Shown here: in pieces, positions 54,169 to 64,000 of the stretch | Layout: the number at the start of each line of letters is the position of its first letter | Numbering within the stretch: position 1 is the stretch's first letter | From: Sycon ciliatum | Lineage: Eukaryota; Porifera; Calcarea; Leucosolenida; Sycettidae | DNA length: 64,000 nucleotides | Assembly (NCBI RefSeq): GCF_964019385.1 | Contig: NC_088645.1 | Coordinates: forward strand, 45,485,729-45,549,728 | Direction of reading: 5' to 3' | Notes under the pieces: generated by a model | The model's input: the letters and a program-made list of their open reading frames with translations, nothing else | The model's database searches: none | What the model was told of the DNA's origin: nothing | Position numbers and translations under genes: made by a program

Positions 54169-54543
54169 ACTCTTATCCACAGTGATGGTAAATCTATCCT
54201 TCTTCGATCAATTCACATCTGGCTTGCATCATACTGGAAACTCACACCAATCAAGGGGGCCCTCGGCCATTCGCTTGATATCATGGGGAGCGCATCAAAC
54301 TATGTCCACTGCGAGCAAATACAAATTGCAATTTCAAATTTGGACTTCACAGAGAATTTCAAGTTTTTAGGAAATTAGAGGCCACATGCCACGTACTGCT
54401 CTTTTCTCTCCGAAACTCAACAGTGCAAGCCAGATATGAAAGAGAGAAAAAATAATCAGTGGTGTGAGTTGCCAGTATGATGCAAGCCAGACGTGAATTG
54501 CTCGAAGAAGGATAGATTTACCATCACTGTGGATAAGAGTCGT

Positions 54544-54623
54544 ACTGTAGCTCAGTTGGTTAGAGCATTGCTCCCGAATAGTAACTAAGTAAGGTCCCTG
54601 GTTCGAGTCCCGGTGGTGTGACT
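54544..54623 (+). tRNA. tRNA-like sequence, second copy
   Basis: The same A box (TAGCTCAGTTGGTTAGAG) and B box (GGTTCGAGTCC) as the minus copy, with about 8 extra nt (CTAAGTAA) after the anticodon stem. A pseudogene or SINE head. Confidence 0.45.
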
Positions 54624-54849
54624 GATGATTTTTCTTTCTTTCATATCTGGCTTGCAAGTGTTGAGTTTCGGAGAGAAAAGAGCAGTACGTGGCATGTGGC
54701 CTCTAATTTCCTAAAATAATAAAATACTACTAGTACTACCATGGAAAACCGGAGCCGGCGCCCTCAGCGCGTGCAGAACTATAACTAATAAGCGGCGCGG
54801 AGACAATAACTTTAATTATTATTATTATTATTATTATAGACAACACCTC

Positions 54850-55330
54850 ATGGCATGAAAAGAAAATCAGCCAGTACGGGAGATGTGGGTGTTAACCAAC
54901 CATGGTGAATAAAAGAAGAAAAGAAGAAAAGTAATGGTCAAGACGGAGAAGCATAAGGCAATAAGCAGAATCAGCGAAGCGGACATTGGACGTAGTCATG
55001 AACAGAAATAAAAGATGGATGAAAAGGCTGGATATAAAGTTTCCGAACACGTTTTCTAGAGACAATCATTCATCAGGGAAAATACGTCTCAATACTGAAA
55101 TCTAGGAAAGAAAAACAATATATACGTGGAAGAGTACGAAATGCAGTATGTGAAAGAAAATAGGAGAGAAAGAAGGTGAAGTGTGAAACTAATTACAGAG
55201 GTGGGGAGGTGAGAAATAATAACAATGTGAGACTCAGAGAGGATGAAGTGTAAGGAGTACGCGCATGGGTATGTAGGTGGGTGTATCTGTGTGTGTGTGA
55301 ATGCTAAGAGAAGAGAATAGTCTAAGTTTA
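54850..55330. other. Unassigned interval, possibly a Penelope 3' UTR remnant
   Basis: On minus near 55065, CCCTGATGAATGATTGTC, then GAAAACGTG, recalls the CTGATGA/GAAA block in the 42.17-kb Penelope 3' UTR. No coding sequence. Confidence 0.3.
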
Positions 55331-55370
55331 GTGACATTTACTTTCTGGATGCATAGGTTGGTGACCTGTT

Positions 55371-55411
55371 GTCCTGTTCAGTGGTCTTGACCTGTTGTCA
55401 AGACCACTGAA
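55371..55411. other. Strong hairpin
   Basis: TGTTCAGTGGTCTTGA pairs perfectly with TCAAGACCACTGAACA around a 7-nt loop. A smaller GCCCTTCGGGC hairpin follows directly. Confidence 0.8.
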
Positions 55412-55435
55412 CAGCCCTTCGGGCCCAATCCGTGC

Positions 55436-55524
55436 CGAGTCTTTTTGAGAGTCTTTTTGAGAGTCTTTTTGAGAGTCTTTTTGAGAGTCTTTTTGAGAGT
55501 CTTTTTGAGAGTCTTTTTGAGACT
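55436..55524. repeat. 12-bp minisatellite
   Basis: About seven tandem copies of GAGTCTTTTTGA, directly upstream of the Penelope fragment. Confidence 0.92.
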
Positions 55525-55870
55525 CCCATGGAAGGGTCTTGATGTAGCCCGAGAAGTGAAACAAATCGTTAAACAAACTTACTTAGCTACCTATTTTACG
55601 CCAATCTTCACTACAGCGGGTGCGTTCACGGTGAAGAAGGACGTTCTTCCTACCCAACTAATTAGCCATGTAATCTAACACTTTGAATGTCGGCATTGTA
55701 GTAATAGGTTTTTCATTTGACCCGACGAGACCATGCGACGCTTGCAGACAACAGCACGAACAGTTCACCAGCCACACTCCACGAAAGCAGGTAGTATTAC
55801 TCCTGACAAGTCTTGTTTCGTTCCATAAAGATGACGGGGAACTCATCCTAGGAGAAGCAGTTGTTGAATG
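55525..55870 (+). pseudogene. Penelope-like GIY-YIG fragment
   Basis: MPWKGLDVAREVKQIVKQ, TTAGAFTVKKDVLPTQLISH and, in other frames, FECRHCSNRF and TMRRLQTTARTVHQPHSTKA match the order of the 38.8-39.1 kb copy. Several frame changes; RT absent. Confidence 0.65.
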
Positions 55871-58596
55871 ATGGAGTTAAGCTGAATAATGTTATTTTAT
55901 AGAGAAGATACCAGCGCAAGGTGTAAACACTCAACTATCTCACATATGTGACAAATCAACACAAAGAGGAATAGTGCAGAATGGAGGTGTTATGAACCCT
56001 ACCAGACATAACTATCACAAGTGCTAAATCGATCACAATGAGAAGGAGAGGTACACAGGCATAGGTTGCGCTAGTTAACACGTCACAAAGAGTACTGAGG
56101 TGGTGACAAAGATAGGTGAAAAGTGAAAAGTAGACGCCAAGTGAAAGCCAACAAATCATCACGGACGTCTAACGTCACATCTGAAGATTGCTAACTGCAC
56201 AAGACAAATACTTCACGAACCTCATTCATTCGTACCTCATTCGGCAACAGACAAAAGAAACCACTACCGGAATTTCCACTGCACTGGCACTTGCTCTGAC
56301 CACGAGGTCAGGAAAGCGAAAGTGCTTGGATGTCAGCGGCAGCCCCTCAAGAGTCCAAACCTACATGATTGTATGAATTATTTTCGTCGACTTCAACGAG
56401 CCACGAGGCACTTCCTCCAACTAACTAATTGCAACATGCGAAAAATTACATCCAAAAAGGGCCACAACTTTATTAGGAAACGCACGAACCCGCGATATGC
56501 GTGTTAAAACAAAAATGGCGTCACGATTTATTGAAAGTGGTATAGTTGGTGGTACGAGTGTTCAAAACCATTTGAACTTCATACTGTTCGTCTTCTTTTT
56601 GACATTCTCTCTTTCCATCGTCCTTAGCTTTTGTTTGTTGAGAGCTGTTTTGGCTTTCTCCTATACCTCTGGGGGATGCCAAGTGATGGTTTTGAGAGGC
56701 TGGTGATGGCTGTGAGCGAGAGTTTGCCGATCGGCGTCGTCCTCGCTATAGCGATGAAAATACTAGTTACTGCGCACCTGGCAGATATCACAACACGTCG
56801 GAGCGTCCAGGAGCAAAGGAATCTTGGGTTTTTACTGGAATCTAGTTCCTCCAGCATCGTATAGCCCACCATCGGTGGATGACCGTCCAGAAACGTTGAA
56901 CCTGGTCTTCTGCAGCATCTCGCAGTCCTGCGAGGCACACTGAACACGCCTGTCATGTATTCTACAAATAAAAATCACGAAGTAGTGGACTTTACAGTGA
57001 TGAGTCTATCCTGTATGCTGCAAAAGACGCAGGAAATGTGACTGGTGTCTGTACACTGGACGCCAACATCCCAGTCTTCTCCAGCAGGATCTGTTTGACA
57101 TTGACATACGGGCATGCAATGGGTCGACATTGACCTGGTTTGGGAGCTATCTGCCTGGGTGGATGTAGCAGGTTTCCATTGGCTCGTCGTCTAGTCCGAC
57201 ATTTTCTTGTAACTGTGGAGTACCGGCAGGGTTTGAGAGGTTGCTCATGCTGTGAACACATCTCTACTGCCTGTCTCGTCCTGGAAGTGCCGTCTCGCCG
57301 CTTCCTTGCTCTACAGTCGGGCTTATTTCGTTTTGTTTCGTGGTGCAGCTCAACTTGAACGTGCCCAAACAACTGTGAGCTCGCAACATGGTATGGACAA
57401 ATCGCGCCACTCATGCTGGATGACTAAATGGATAGTCGAGTAAGCGAGTTTACTCCCTGGGCCATGGCAAGATCTGTTCAGCGCGGGCTATTCCAACCTC
57501 CAAGTGCATAGTCACCGATCGATCCATGCAATGGTGGTTGACCTACAAAGAGCCAAGGGCTACGAGTACTACTAGTGGATGCTGTCTACATGCAGTCAAC
57601 AAAGTCAAGGTACCTCAGTATGCCCCAGAAGAGGGCATGTGCGTCCACACCATGACACAACAGGGGTTCTGGCGGCACATGTCAAACAAGCAATAGCGAC
57701 TATTGCCAGCTACCTATTAGTATTAGAGGCTAGCCGCTACAGTATGTCACTGAAGATAATTATTATGTCCACTGTTTGGTCTGAGCACAATCATGCCCAA
57801 TCAATCTGCCCAATGTGTGTTCTGTTCCCCATAATTATAGCGTCCCATCGCATCAACCCTATACTACACGCACATGTCGTCACTCTAGCATGACTTGTGT
57901 TATTGTTTATTCCCGTAGCTATGCAGAAGACGTTACTTTGTGGCCGTGGACAGTGCGTCTCTTTTATTTATTTCTTGGTATGTTTTCTTCTGATTTTTGT
58001 CCAGTGGAAGGTCCTAGAGAGGCGATGGAACAGGGAAGGGAGTCTGGCTTGACCCACCCAGCAGCAGAACCTGGGTGCGCTACAACACAAGCTACAGTAT
58101 GCAGTAAAATGGTCGTATTTCCTTCGGATTTTATATTTGAAAATTGGGTGCTCGAATCAGAAACAGCAAACTCGTCAGATCGTCTCCGATTCAAGCACAC
58201 GGGTCTACCATCGTCTACGCTTGGTATGGCAGTTGAGAGCAGGTAGTAGTAACTTACTACTTCGTTTTTGAGAGCAAGATGGTCAGTGGAGCCGCAGATT
58301 CAGCAGGTCTTTGGCAGCACCGTACAGGAGACCCACATCCTCGAATCAAGGACCCAGCAAAAAGTGGGTCGCGAGTATTTCAAAAACCGTTTACCGGGCA
58401 GCTCTGAAATTTGGCATACCGTTAGCGGGCCGTATGTTGATGGTATTTGTGAAAACTAAACGAAAACACCCCTACATGGCTACTTCCCCTTGTCTAATCC
58501 CCAAGACGAAATGATAGTAGCAGACTGGCCGAAATTTGAACTAGTTCTTCGCTTATATCACCTCTATTCTTTGGAACAGCGTATTAGCCTCAAGCT
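55871..58596. other. Unassigned interval, possible host sequence
   Basis: 2.7 kb without a recognised element. A minus frame at 56992-57414 from an ATG reads CRPIACPYVNVKQILL, then TPVTF, faintly like a sushi/CCP domain, and another minus stretch near 56930 reads VQCASQDCEMLQ. Neither shows the full four-cysteine pattern, so these are at best candidate exons. The opposite strand is also partly open. Confidence 0.25.
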
Positions 58597-59002
58597 CTTT
58601 TTTTTTTTTTTTTTTTTTTTTTTACTATGTTCACACTCCCAGCTCGAAAATAATAAAGAAAGACAATGATACTGAGACTAGGACGAACGTGACAACTATT
58701 GAGCAGGGGCTGCACCGAGACGCAGCAGTGATGGTGGGGCATTGATGGCTCTGCCGACCTGAGGTCTCGGCATCACGGCCAAAAACACGCACCAAAAACA
58801 AAAGATAGAGCTGTACGAGTCAGCAAAATGAAAAGAAAGGAAGGGTTGACATCAGCGAGTGTGCGGGAGAAACTGTGAGACTATTAACAAATTACAAGGG
58901 CTGTTACTGAGAGGAGCATCATCATGGCTGATCATGGCGAGTCGGTTGTCTGAGCCAGTTGTGGTGCATAGATAGGGATAGAGGAGAACGACGAGAGCAT
59001 CA

Positions 59003-61917
59003 TCATAGCGAGTCGACTGCCCAGAGCCAGTTTGTGCTTCGCAGATGGCGATAAACATTAGTTTTGAATGCTTGCATTCCCTTGCTGTGGGGAGGCTGGG
59101 ACAGAAGAGCGGCGGGGAGGGAGTTCCAGTCACTAATACTGCAGTGTGGGAACGAGCGCTTTAATGCCAGCGGGACAGATGCAAGCAGCTGGTGTTGGAG
59201 CTGGTGGTCATGGCCAATGACGCTGCCATGCTCGCTGCGAGTTCTGGGGCTGGATGAGGGGAAATGGCGCGGTGGCAAAACAGAGAGCAGCTGCGGAGGG
59301 CCAGGCAGGTAATGCAGCTTGTATAGGCAGGCAAGCGAGGCAACAGTACGACGGATGGCCAGGCTAGGTAATAGTGCACCTGGACCGATGATTCGCAGAG
59401 CACAGCGTTGGATATGATCCAGGCGTTGCAGGTAGCTGGGCGGAGTACCTATCCAGATGAGGGGGGCATACTCCATAACTGGTCGAACAAATGCCTTGTA
59501 TACTGTGGTGCGGCCGGCTGGAGAGAGAATGTGCGCTGCACGGCGCAGGAAGCCCAGGCGTTGTTTGGCTCGAGTGGCAACCTTCCGGAGATGAGTGCTG
59601 AATGACAGCTTCGAGTCAAAGGTCACTCCAAGTAAAGAGAGAGCCTTCTCCTCAAGGACAGGAGTGCCGCCGAAGACAATGCGAGGCAAATTGATGGGGG
59701 TTCTGCGGAGAGTGGCGGTCATGGCTTGGGACTTCGACGGTTCGAAGGAGATGCGCCATCTGCGGCCCCACTGATGCAAGCGATCAACAGAAGTCTGGAG
59801 GCTCAATGCTGCGTCGGCTGGGGATGTGTCGAGGGATATCAGGCTGTACAAGGTAGTATCGTCGGCGTACGCCTCCAGGTGGGCTCCGGGTGACAGGGTC
59901 TCTGAGGCGTCGTTCACGTAAATCAGGAAGAGTGTGGGGCCGAGTATGCTCCCTTGGGGAACTCCTGCTGATATGGTATACAGCGATGAGGTTTGGCCGC
60001 CCACCAAGCATTGAATGGACCGTCCACCTAGGTAGGAAGAGAGCCAGGTATGCAGGGGCCGCCAATGCCAAGATGGCGGACTTTGTGGAGGAGGCCAGCA
60101 TGGGACACACGGTCGAATGCTCCGGCAATATCCACGGCTAGAATACGTGCTGCATCGCCTCGGCCGACGGCTGTGATCCAGGCGTGGTGTAGAGCCTGTA
60201 GCGCATCTGAGGTCCCGAGGCGGCGACGAAACCCGAACTGGTGGGGTGTCAGGAGTTTGTAACGCTCAAGGTGATTCATGAGCTGACGATTGATAACGCT
60301 CTCCATGATCTTAGAGATTATGCTCAGCAGTGAAACTGGACGATAATTCCTTAGGGCGGATCGTGAAGATCGCTTGTGGATTGGAACCACGCTGGCAGTC
60401 TTCCACATTTGTGGCTGGACTCCGTGCTGGAAGCAAAGAGCAAAGAGCTGACACAGTGGCTTGGCAAGTTCTCTGGCGCATTCCTTCAAGACACGAGCGG
60501 ATATACCGTCGGGTCCAGTCGCCTTTGAGGCATCCAGGCGAGCTAAAAGCCGGTGGACTGCATCCGGGCGAAAGTGGACTGTCGTTAGTGCAGGTGCGTC
60601 AGCGAATGCCGTGTCCGGTAAGTCCATCGTGGTAAGGTCGCGGCCTTGCACACTGCACTTGTGGGAAAAGAAACGTGCGAAAGCCTCCGCTTTCTCATAG
60701 CTTGTGGCCCTCTCGCAACCTTCACTATCAACGAGCAGGGGAATGTCAGTGTTCCGACCCTCGCCACAAGCACACTTTAGCTTCGTCCACCATTCCTTCT
60801 CCTTCAGGGACCCATTCGACAAGCTATGTCTGAGGCTGTTCTCTTTGGAAACTCTAGATCTAGCGAGGACTGCGATAGCATTGTTTACAGAACGGGTAAA
60901 CTCATGTTTCAGTGCAAAATCGTGAGGGTGCTTCCTCCAAGTGCGCCAGCGTTTGTCCTTCTCCTTCATGGCGGCTGCACACTCAGGTGTCCACCATTTC
61001 GGATCCGTTGACTTCACTGTCAGTGTCTTGGACGGAACGAACTGGGAAACGGCTTTCATGATTGTGGCAGTAACGTGCTCACACGAAGTTTCTAGGTTGG
61101 CAGTAATGACGGTTGACCAATCAACCTGGCGGAAAAAGGATCGGAGGCGGTTCCAGTCTGCCTTTTCATAGCGCCAGACAGTTCGTTGCACCGCCGCTTC
61201 ATGGGTAGGAAGAACACCTGTGAAGTCCGAAAGAATTACAGCGTGGTCAGATCGACCAATAGGGGACATTATCTGCGTGGTCACTGGAGAGTTGAACGTG
61301 GACATCACCAGGTCGAGTGTGTTATCCCCGCGAGTAGGACTCTGAACGTGCTGCGTGAGAAAGTGGGCTGTGCATGTGTCTTCGAGGGCTTCCCCCGCAG
61401 GTGTGGTCTTCGAGCTATGGAGCCAATTGCGGTTATGCACGTTAAAATCACCGGCGAGTATGAGGTTGGCACCAAGTGCACGAGCAGAGGGAAGGATGTC
61501 ATCGAGATGGTTAATGAGCGTAAGGTCACTGGGCCCCGTCGAACCTGGCCTGTAAGCAGCGCCCAAGACTATCTTTTGTCCAGGGGACAATTGAATGGAT
61601 AGCCAAATGAGTTCGTGATGTGGAGAAAATAACTCATCAATTACCATGGCTGGGAGTGTAGATCTGATCCATACCGCCACTCCGCCACCGCGTGCTGTTC
61701 GATCCAGCCGGAAGGTGGTGTAGCCAGGGAATGTGGAGTCGGATGGTGGAACGGTTTTAGAGGAAAACTTTGTTTCCGTCACTACTGCTATGTCGGGATT
61801 ATGCTGGTGCAGTGTGTGCTGAAACTCAGCTAGCTTGTTTCCTAAGCTAAATGCATTGGTGCAAAGGAGTCTGAGTGAACATTTAACGGTATTGTGATGA
61901 ATGACAGAACTAGGCAT
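59003..61917 (-). pseudogene. LINE ORF2 with one frameshift
   Basis: The endonuclease part shows IAVVTETKFSS, GGGVAVWIRSTLP, LILAGDFNVHNRNW, NTLDLVMS and RSDHAVI. RT shows NYRPVSLLSIISKIMESVI, HQFGFRRRLGTSDALQAL, ILAVDIAGAFDRVSH, then a frame change near 60050, then GVPQGSILGPTLFLIYVND and AYADDTTLYS. It ends FKTNVYRHLRSTNWLWAVDS. The rest of the frame is open, so the break is probably recent. Confidence 0.83.
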
Positions 61918-61977
61918 GGGTGCAAAAATGAAAGGTAAAATTTAATGTGTATCAAAGCGGTAAGTTTCTGATGTGAC

Positions 61978-63407
61978 TTACTGCAGGACTTGTTGGCCAC
62001 TCTCAGGAGATTTTCGTTTCCGTTTTTTCCGTTGCTTGGATCCAGTGGTGGTGGCACTCTGGTCCCGATCAGGTGTGACGCTATGGCGTGAACGCTTGGA
62101 TCGGTTGACTTCCCACCCGCCAGAATCAGGATCATCGTCGCTATGGCCTCCCAGCTGTGGGCCTAGGGCTGTACATGCATCGCTGTCTGCCTTCTTGGCC
62201 TCCCTGTCGGAGTCGCAGGGCAAGTTAGACAGCTGCTGGTTTTCTGGCTTGGATAAGCTTTCGTTGTCGACCAATGATTCAGTATCAGCAGAAAGAGGCA
62301 ACTCTTCAGACTCAGAGGAGCTGGAGTCGCTCTTGTCAGCTGCTGGGAGATCAGCCTGCTTAGACTTGGATGTTGGGCATTGTGATTGGGCTTTACTTTG
62401 CTGCTCTGTCTGGGCTGGGTTTGCGACCACATCAGACAGGAGTCGACGTGTGCGTTCAGTGTCTGTACATGTAGGTGACGTTGAATGCCGTGACTGCTGT
62501 GTACTACTGGTACTGGCAGTGGTACTGCGGGCCTCAGGGCAGTCCTTGGCAAGGTGCTCTGGCTTGCTGCAAATCCGACACGTGGGCTTTTGGCCACTAT
62601 AATGTACGCGGAAAGTGCCTTTCCCGTCCCTGGATTTCACGTACGAAGGTACGGCTTTATTCGACCTTTCTTGATATAAGGGTTTTCAACCCCTACGCTG
62701 CCTCAAATCGCGCTGCCTCAGTTTCCTCAGTGTATGCACGTCATGAAAAGGAGAAACGCCGGAGATATGAGCAGCGTCTGCTTGAGGTTGACCGCGCCAC
62801 GTTCGTGCCAGTAGTGCTGTCAGCCACTGGTGGCACTAGCAAGTGTGCATCGGCCCTGTTCAAGCGTCTTGCCAGCATGCTATCTGACAAGCTGAAGGAG
62901 CCGTACTCCGTGACGATGGCATGGCTTCGCTGCAAGCTAAGCTTTGCATTAGTCCGAGCTAGCGTGATGTGCCTTCGTGGGGCAAGATCATCATCCGCAC
63001 ACCGTGTCACCAGGGACCCCGCGTCTGTAGTGGTAGCCGAGGCACGTGTTTCCTTGCAGGACTGTTGAACTAAAGTCATGATTCTTTTCTATTTTTATTC
63101 TTTTTACCAGGCGTGGGCCATCCCCTGGATTATCAAAATGGGTGCCTTATTATTTTCTTTTTTTCTTTTTTCTGTTTATTCTTTTTACCAGGCGTGGGCC
63201 ATCCCCTGGACTATCAAAATGGGTGCCTTATTATTTTTCTGAGTGCAATAAAAAAAAAAAAAAAAAGCTTTATTCGACCCCAGTACAAAGGTTGCAAAAC
63301 GGACTCCGGTTGCAATAACAACGTTGTCCCGTACCTTAAGTTTACCGTGGCGGATGGCGCCCTGCACGGTACCGTATGGAGCAAGTGCGGCTGTAATGGC
63401 GCCATCC
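61978..63407 (-). pseudogene. LINE ORF1 with RRM-like and CCHC regions, interrupted
   Basis: The upstream part on minus (63407-63266) reads ITAALAPYGTVQGAIRHGKL and VIATGVRFATFVLGSNKA. After the nested insertion come GTFRVHYSGQKPTCRICSKP and EHLAKDCPEA, a CCHC zinc knuckle. A Ser/acidic-rich tail ends at the stop at 61978. The layout (RRM-like, knuckle, acidic tail) differs from the 32-kb ORF1, which lacks a knuckle. Confidence 0.68.
62665..63265 (+). mobile_element. RLE-type LINE fragment nested in LINE ORF1
   Basis: A 5'-truncated + insertion flanked by the 13-bp duplication GCTTTATTCGACC (about 62652-62664 and 63266-63278). Coding 62665-63066: FLDIRVFNPYAASNRA through VPVVLSATGGTSKCASALFK to EARVSLQDC. 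The 3' UTR has a duplicated block of about 79 bp, each with ACCAGGCGTGGGCCATCCCC (about 63107 and 63188), and ends in an A17 tail. Same subfamily as the 18.35-20.6 kb copy. Confidence 0.83.
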
Positions 63408-63722
63408 GACAACTATGTTTTTGTGTACCGCTGCTTGGCCCAGCATCTTGCTAGTCCTCTTCTTCAGTCTTTGTACCAGCTTCGGGCAACTGCACCTGGT
63501 CACCAGGCATGCACCCGGGGCAAGGCACAAAGAGCCTTAGTTCTCCCACTCGTTTATACGCAGTATGGGGGCCTCACTGTCCCCTCGGCACAGTCAGAAG
63601 CCGGCAGATCTCGCCTGGCCTTTCAGGCAGCCTTGGCCTGGAACGCTCTCCCAAGGAGTGTAAGGGAGATCAAGGCTGCCCAGCAATTTAAGCTTGCCTC
63701 CATCCCCTACACCTTGCAATGA
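63408..63722 (+). pseudogene. LINE ORF2 C-terminal end
   Basis: Reads YRCLAQHLASPLLQSLYQLR, LVLPLVYTQYGGLTVPSAQS and LAWNALPRSVREIKAAQQFK to the stop. WNxLPxxIR and FKxxL endings are typical of Jockey/CR1-group LINE proteins. 5'-truncated at the junction with the minus LINE. Confidence 0.6.
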
Positions 63723-63904
63723 ATGCTCTGTCTGACTTTTCCCGTCCACACACCACTTCATTTACTCTTCTCTGCGTGCTTGTGCGCTCAAGTTATGAAC
63801 TCTTTGTGTTCCCTCTGTTGATGCTTCAAAATCGCTCTATTGACACTGCAAAATCGCTCTGTTGACGCTACAAAATTGCTTATCATCTCCCTCCCTCCCT
63901 CCCC

Positions 63905-63909
63905 CCCCC

Positions 63910-64000
<91 letters not shown>
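63905..64000. repeat. (CT)n microsatellite at the window edge
   Basis: A C-run followed by pure CT repeats continuing past the window, about 180 bp after the LINE stop, the same place as the (CT)n tract in the 32-37 kb LINE. Confidence 0.92.

Larger units (their letters stand above)
53999..54715. repeat. Inverted repeat with two tRNA-like sequences
   Basis: Arms 53999-54240 and 54470-54715 are inverted copies. A third partial copy of the outer arm lies at 54361-54455 in direct orientation. Each arm contains a tRNA-like sequence, so this is likely a tRNA-derived SINE pair or foldback element. Confidence 0.78.
58597..63407 (-). mobile_element. CR1/L2-like LINE, second copy
   Basis: A minus-strand relative of the 32-37 kb LINE. 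The poly(A) is the T-run 58598-58623; the 3' UTR (58630-59000) keeps the GATGCCGAGACC block; ORF2 is 61917-59003 and ORF1 about 63407-61978. An RLE-type LINE fragment (62665-63265) is inserted in ORF1. 5'-truncated at about 63407, where another LINE starts. The families are alike but clearly diverged at protein level. Confidence 0.82.

Noticed and set aside
56992-57414. Sushi/CCP domain exon
   Set aside because: Only a CRPIACP plus VTF resemblance; the expected four-cysteine pattern is incomplete and the other strand is also open.

Overview
The window looks like a repeat-dense, intron-bearing animal genome, most likely a marine invertebrate and possibly a sponge or another early-branching metazoan. 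Reasons: spliced ankyrin-repeat exons with GT-AG borders, several LINE clades, Penelope-like elements with GIY-YIG domains, many short hAT-like and TA-flanked elements, long (AC)n and (CT)n microsatellites, and frequent ACATGTACATGT-type words. There are no bacterial operons. The species cannot be fixed from this sequence alone. Almost every long open frame belongs to a mobile element.

Region by region. 1-1842: a long inverted repeat cut by the window edge. 2214-7462: a tandem array of about 690-bp units, each with one 34-codon ankyrin exon (six exons on +), interrupted by two hAT-like elements (4963-5862, 7463-8858). 8.9-16.4 kb: mostly unassigned sequence with microsatellites, a small MITE and one convincing 43-nt exon. 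16.4-21 kb: an array whose units each carry a perfect 38-bp palindrome; two LINEs with a restriction-like-endonuclease (RLE) type C-terminus sit in it in opposite orientations at the same unit position. 21.6-25.6 kb: two adjacent MITEs, then a three-level nest (hAT-like element, TA-flanked MITE, small LTR element). The LTR element (22716-24534, minus) has identical LTRs, a tRNA-Leu-type primer site and a secreted ubiquitin-like reading frame instead of gag-pol.

25.9-27.7 kb: another RLE-type LINE split by a hAT-like MITE. 30.0-32.2 kb: two Penelope-like fragments. 32.2-37.1 kb: an apparently full-length CR1/L2-like LINE with two open ORFs overlapping by ATGA. 37.6-42.3 kb: a Penelope-like element with an inverted copy of its own 3' end, opened by later insertions. 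42.5-43.3 kb: two MITEs. 44.2-51.3 kb: an RLE-type LINE into which a whole-looking, recent Ty3/Gypsy element (44866-51007) has inserted. 51.3-52.9 kb: a truncated LINE. 53-55.9 kb: minisatellites, an inverted repeat with two tRNA-like sequences, and a Penelope fragment. 58.6-63.4 kb: a second CR1/L2-like LINE on minus, with an RLE-type LINE fragment nested in its ORF1, followed by a LINE 3' end and a (CT)n tract at the window edge.

The best-supported host coding sequence is the ankyrin exon array: all exons are phase 0-0 and one repeat long, so unit duplication extends the protein without a frame change. The most unusual items are the LTR element with ubiquitin-like cargo, the 38-bp palindrome flanked by 8-bp repeats with a related site that lacks it, and two Gypsy-type elements sharing the same primer-site sequence. 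All calls were made by eye; percent identities and family assignments are approximate.
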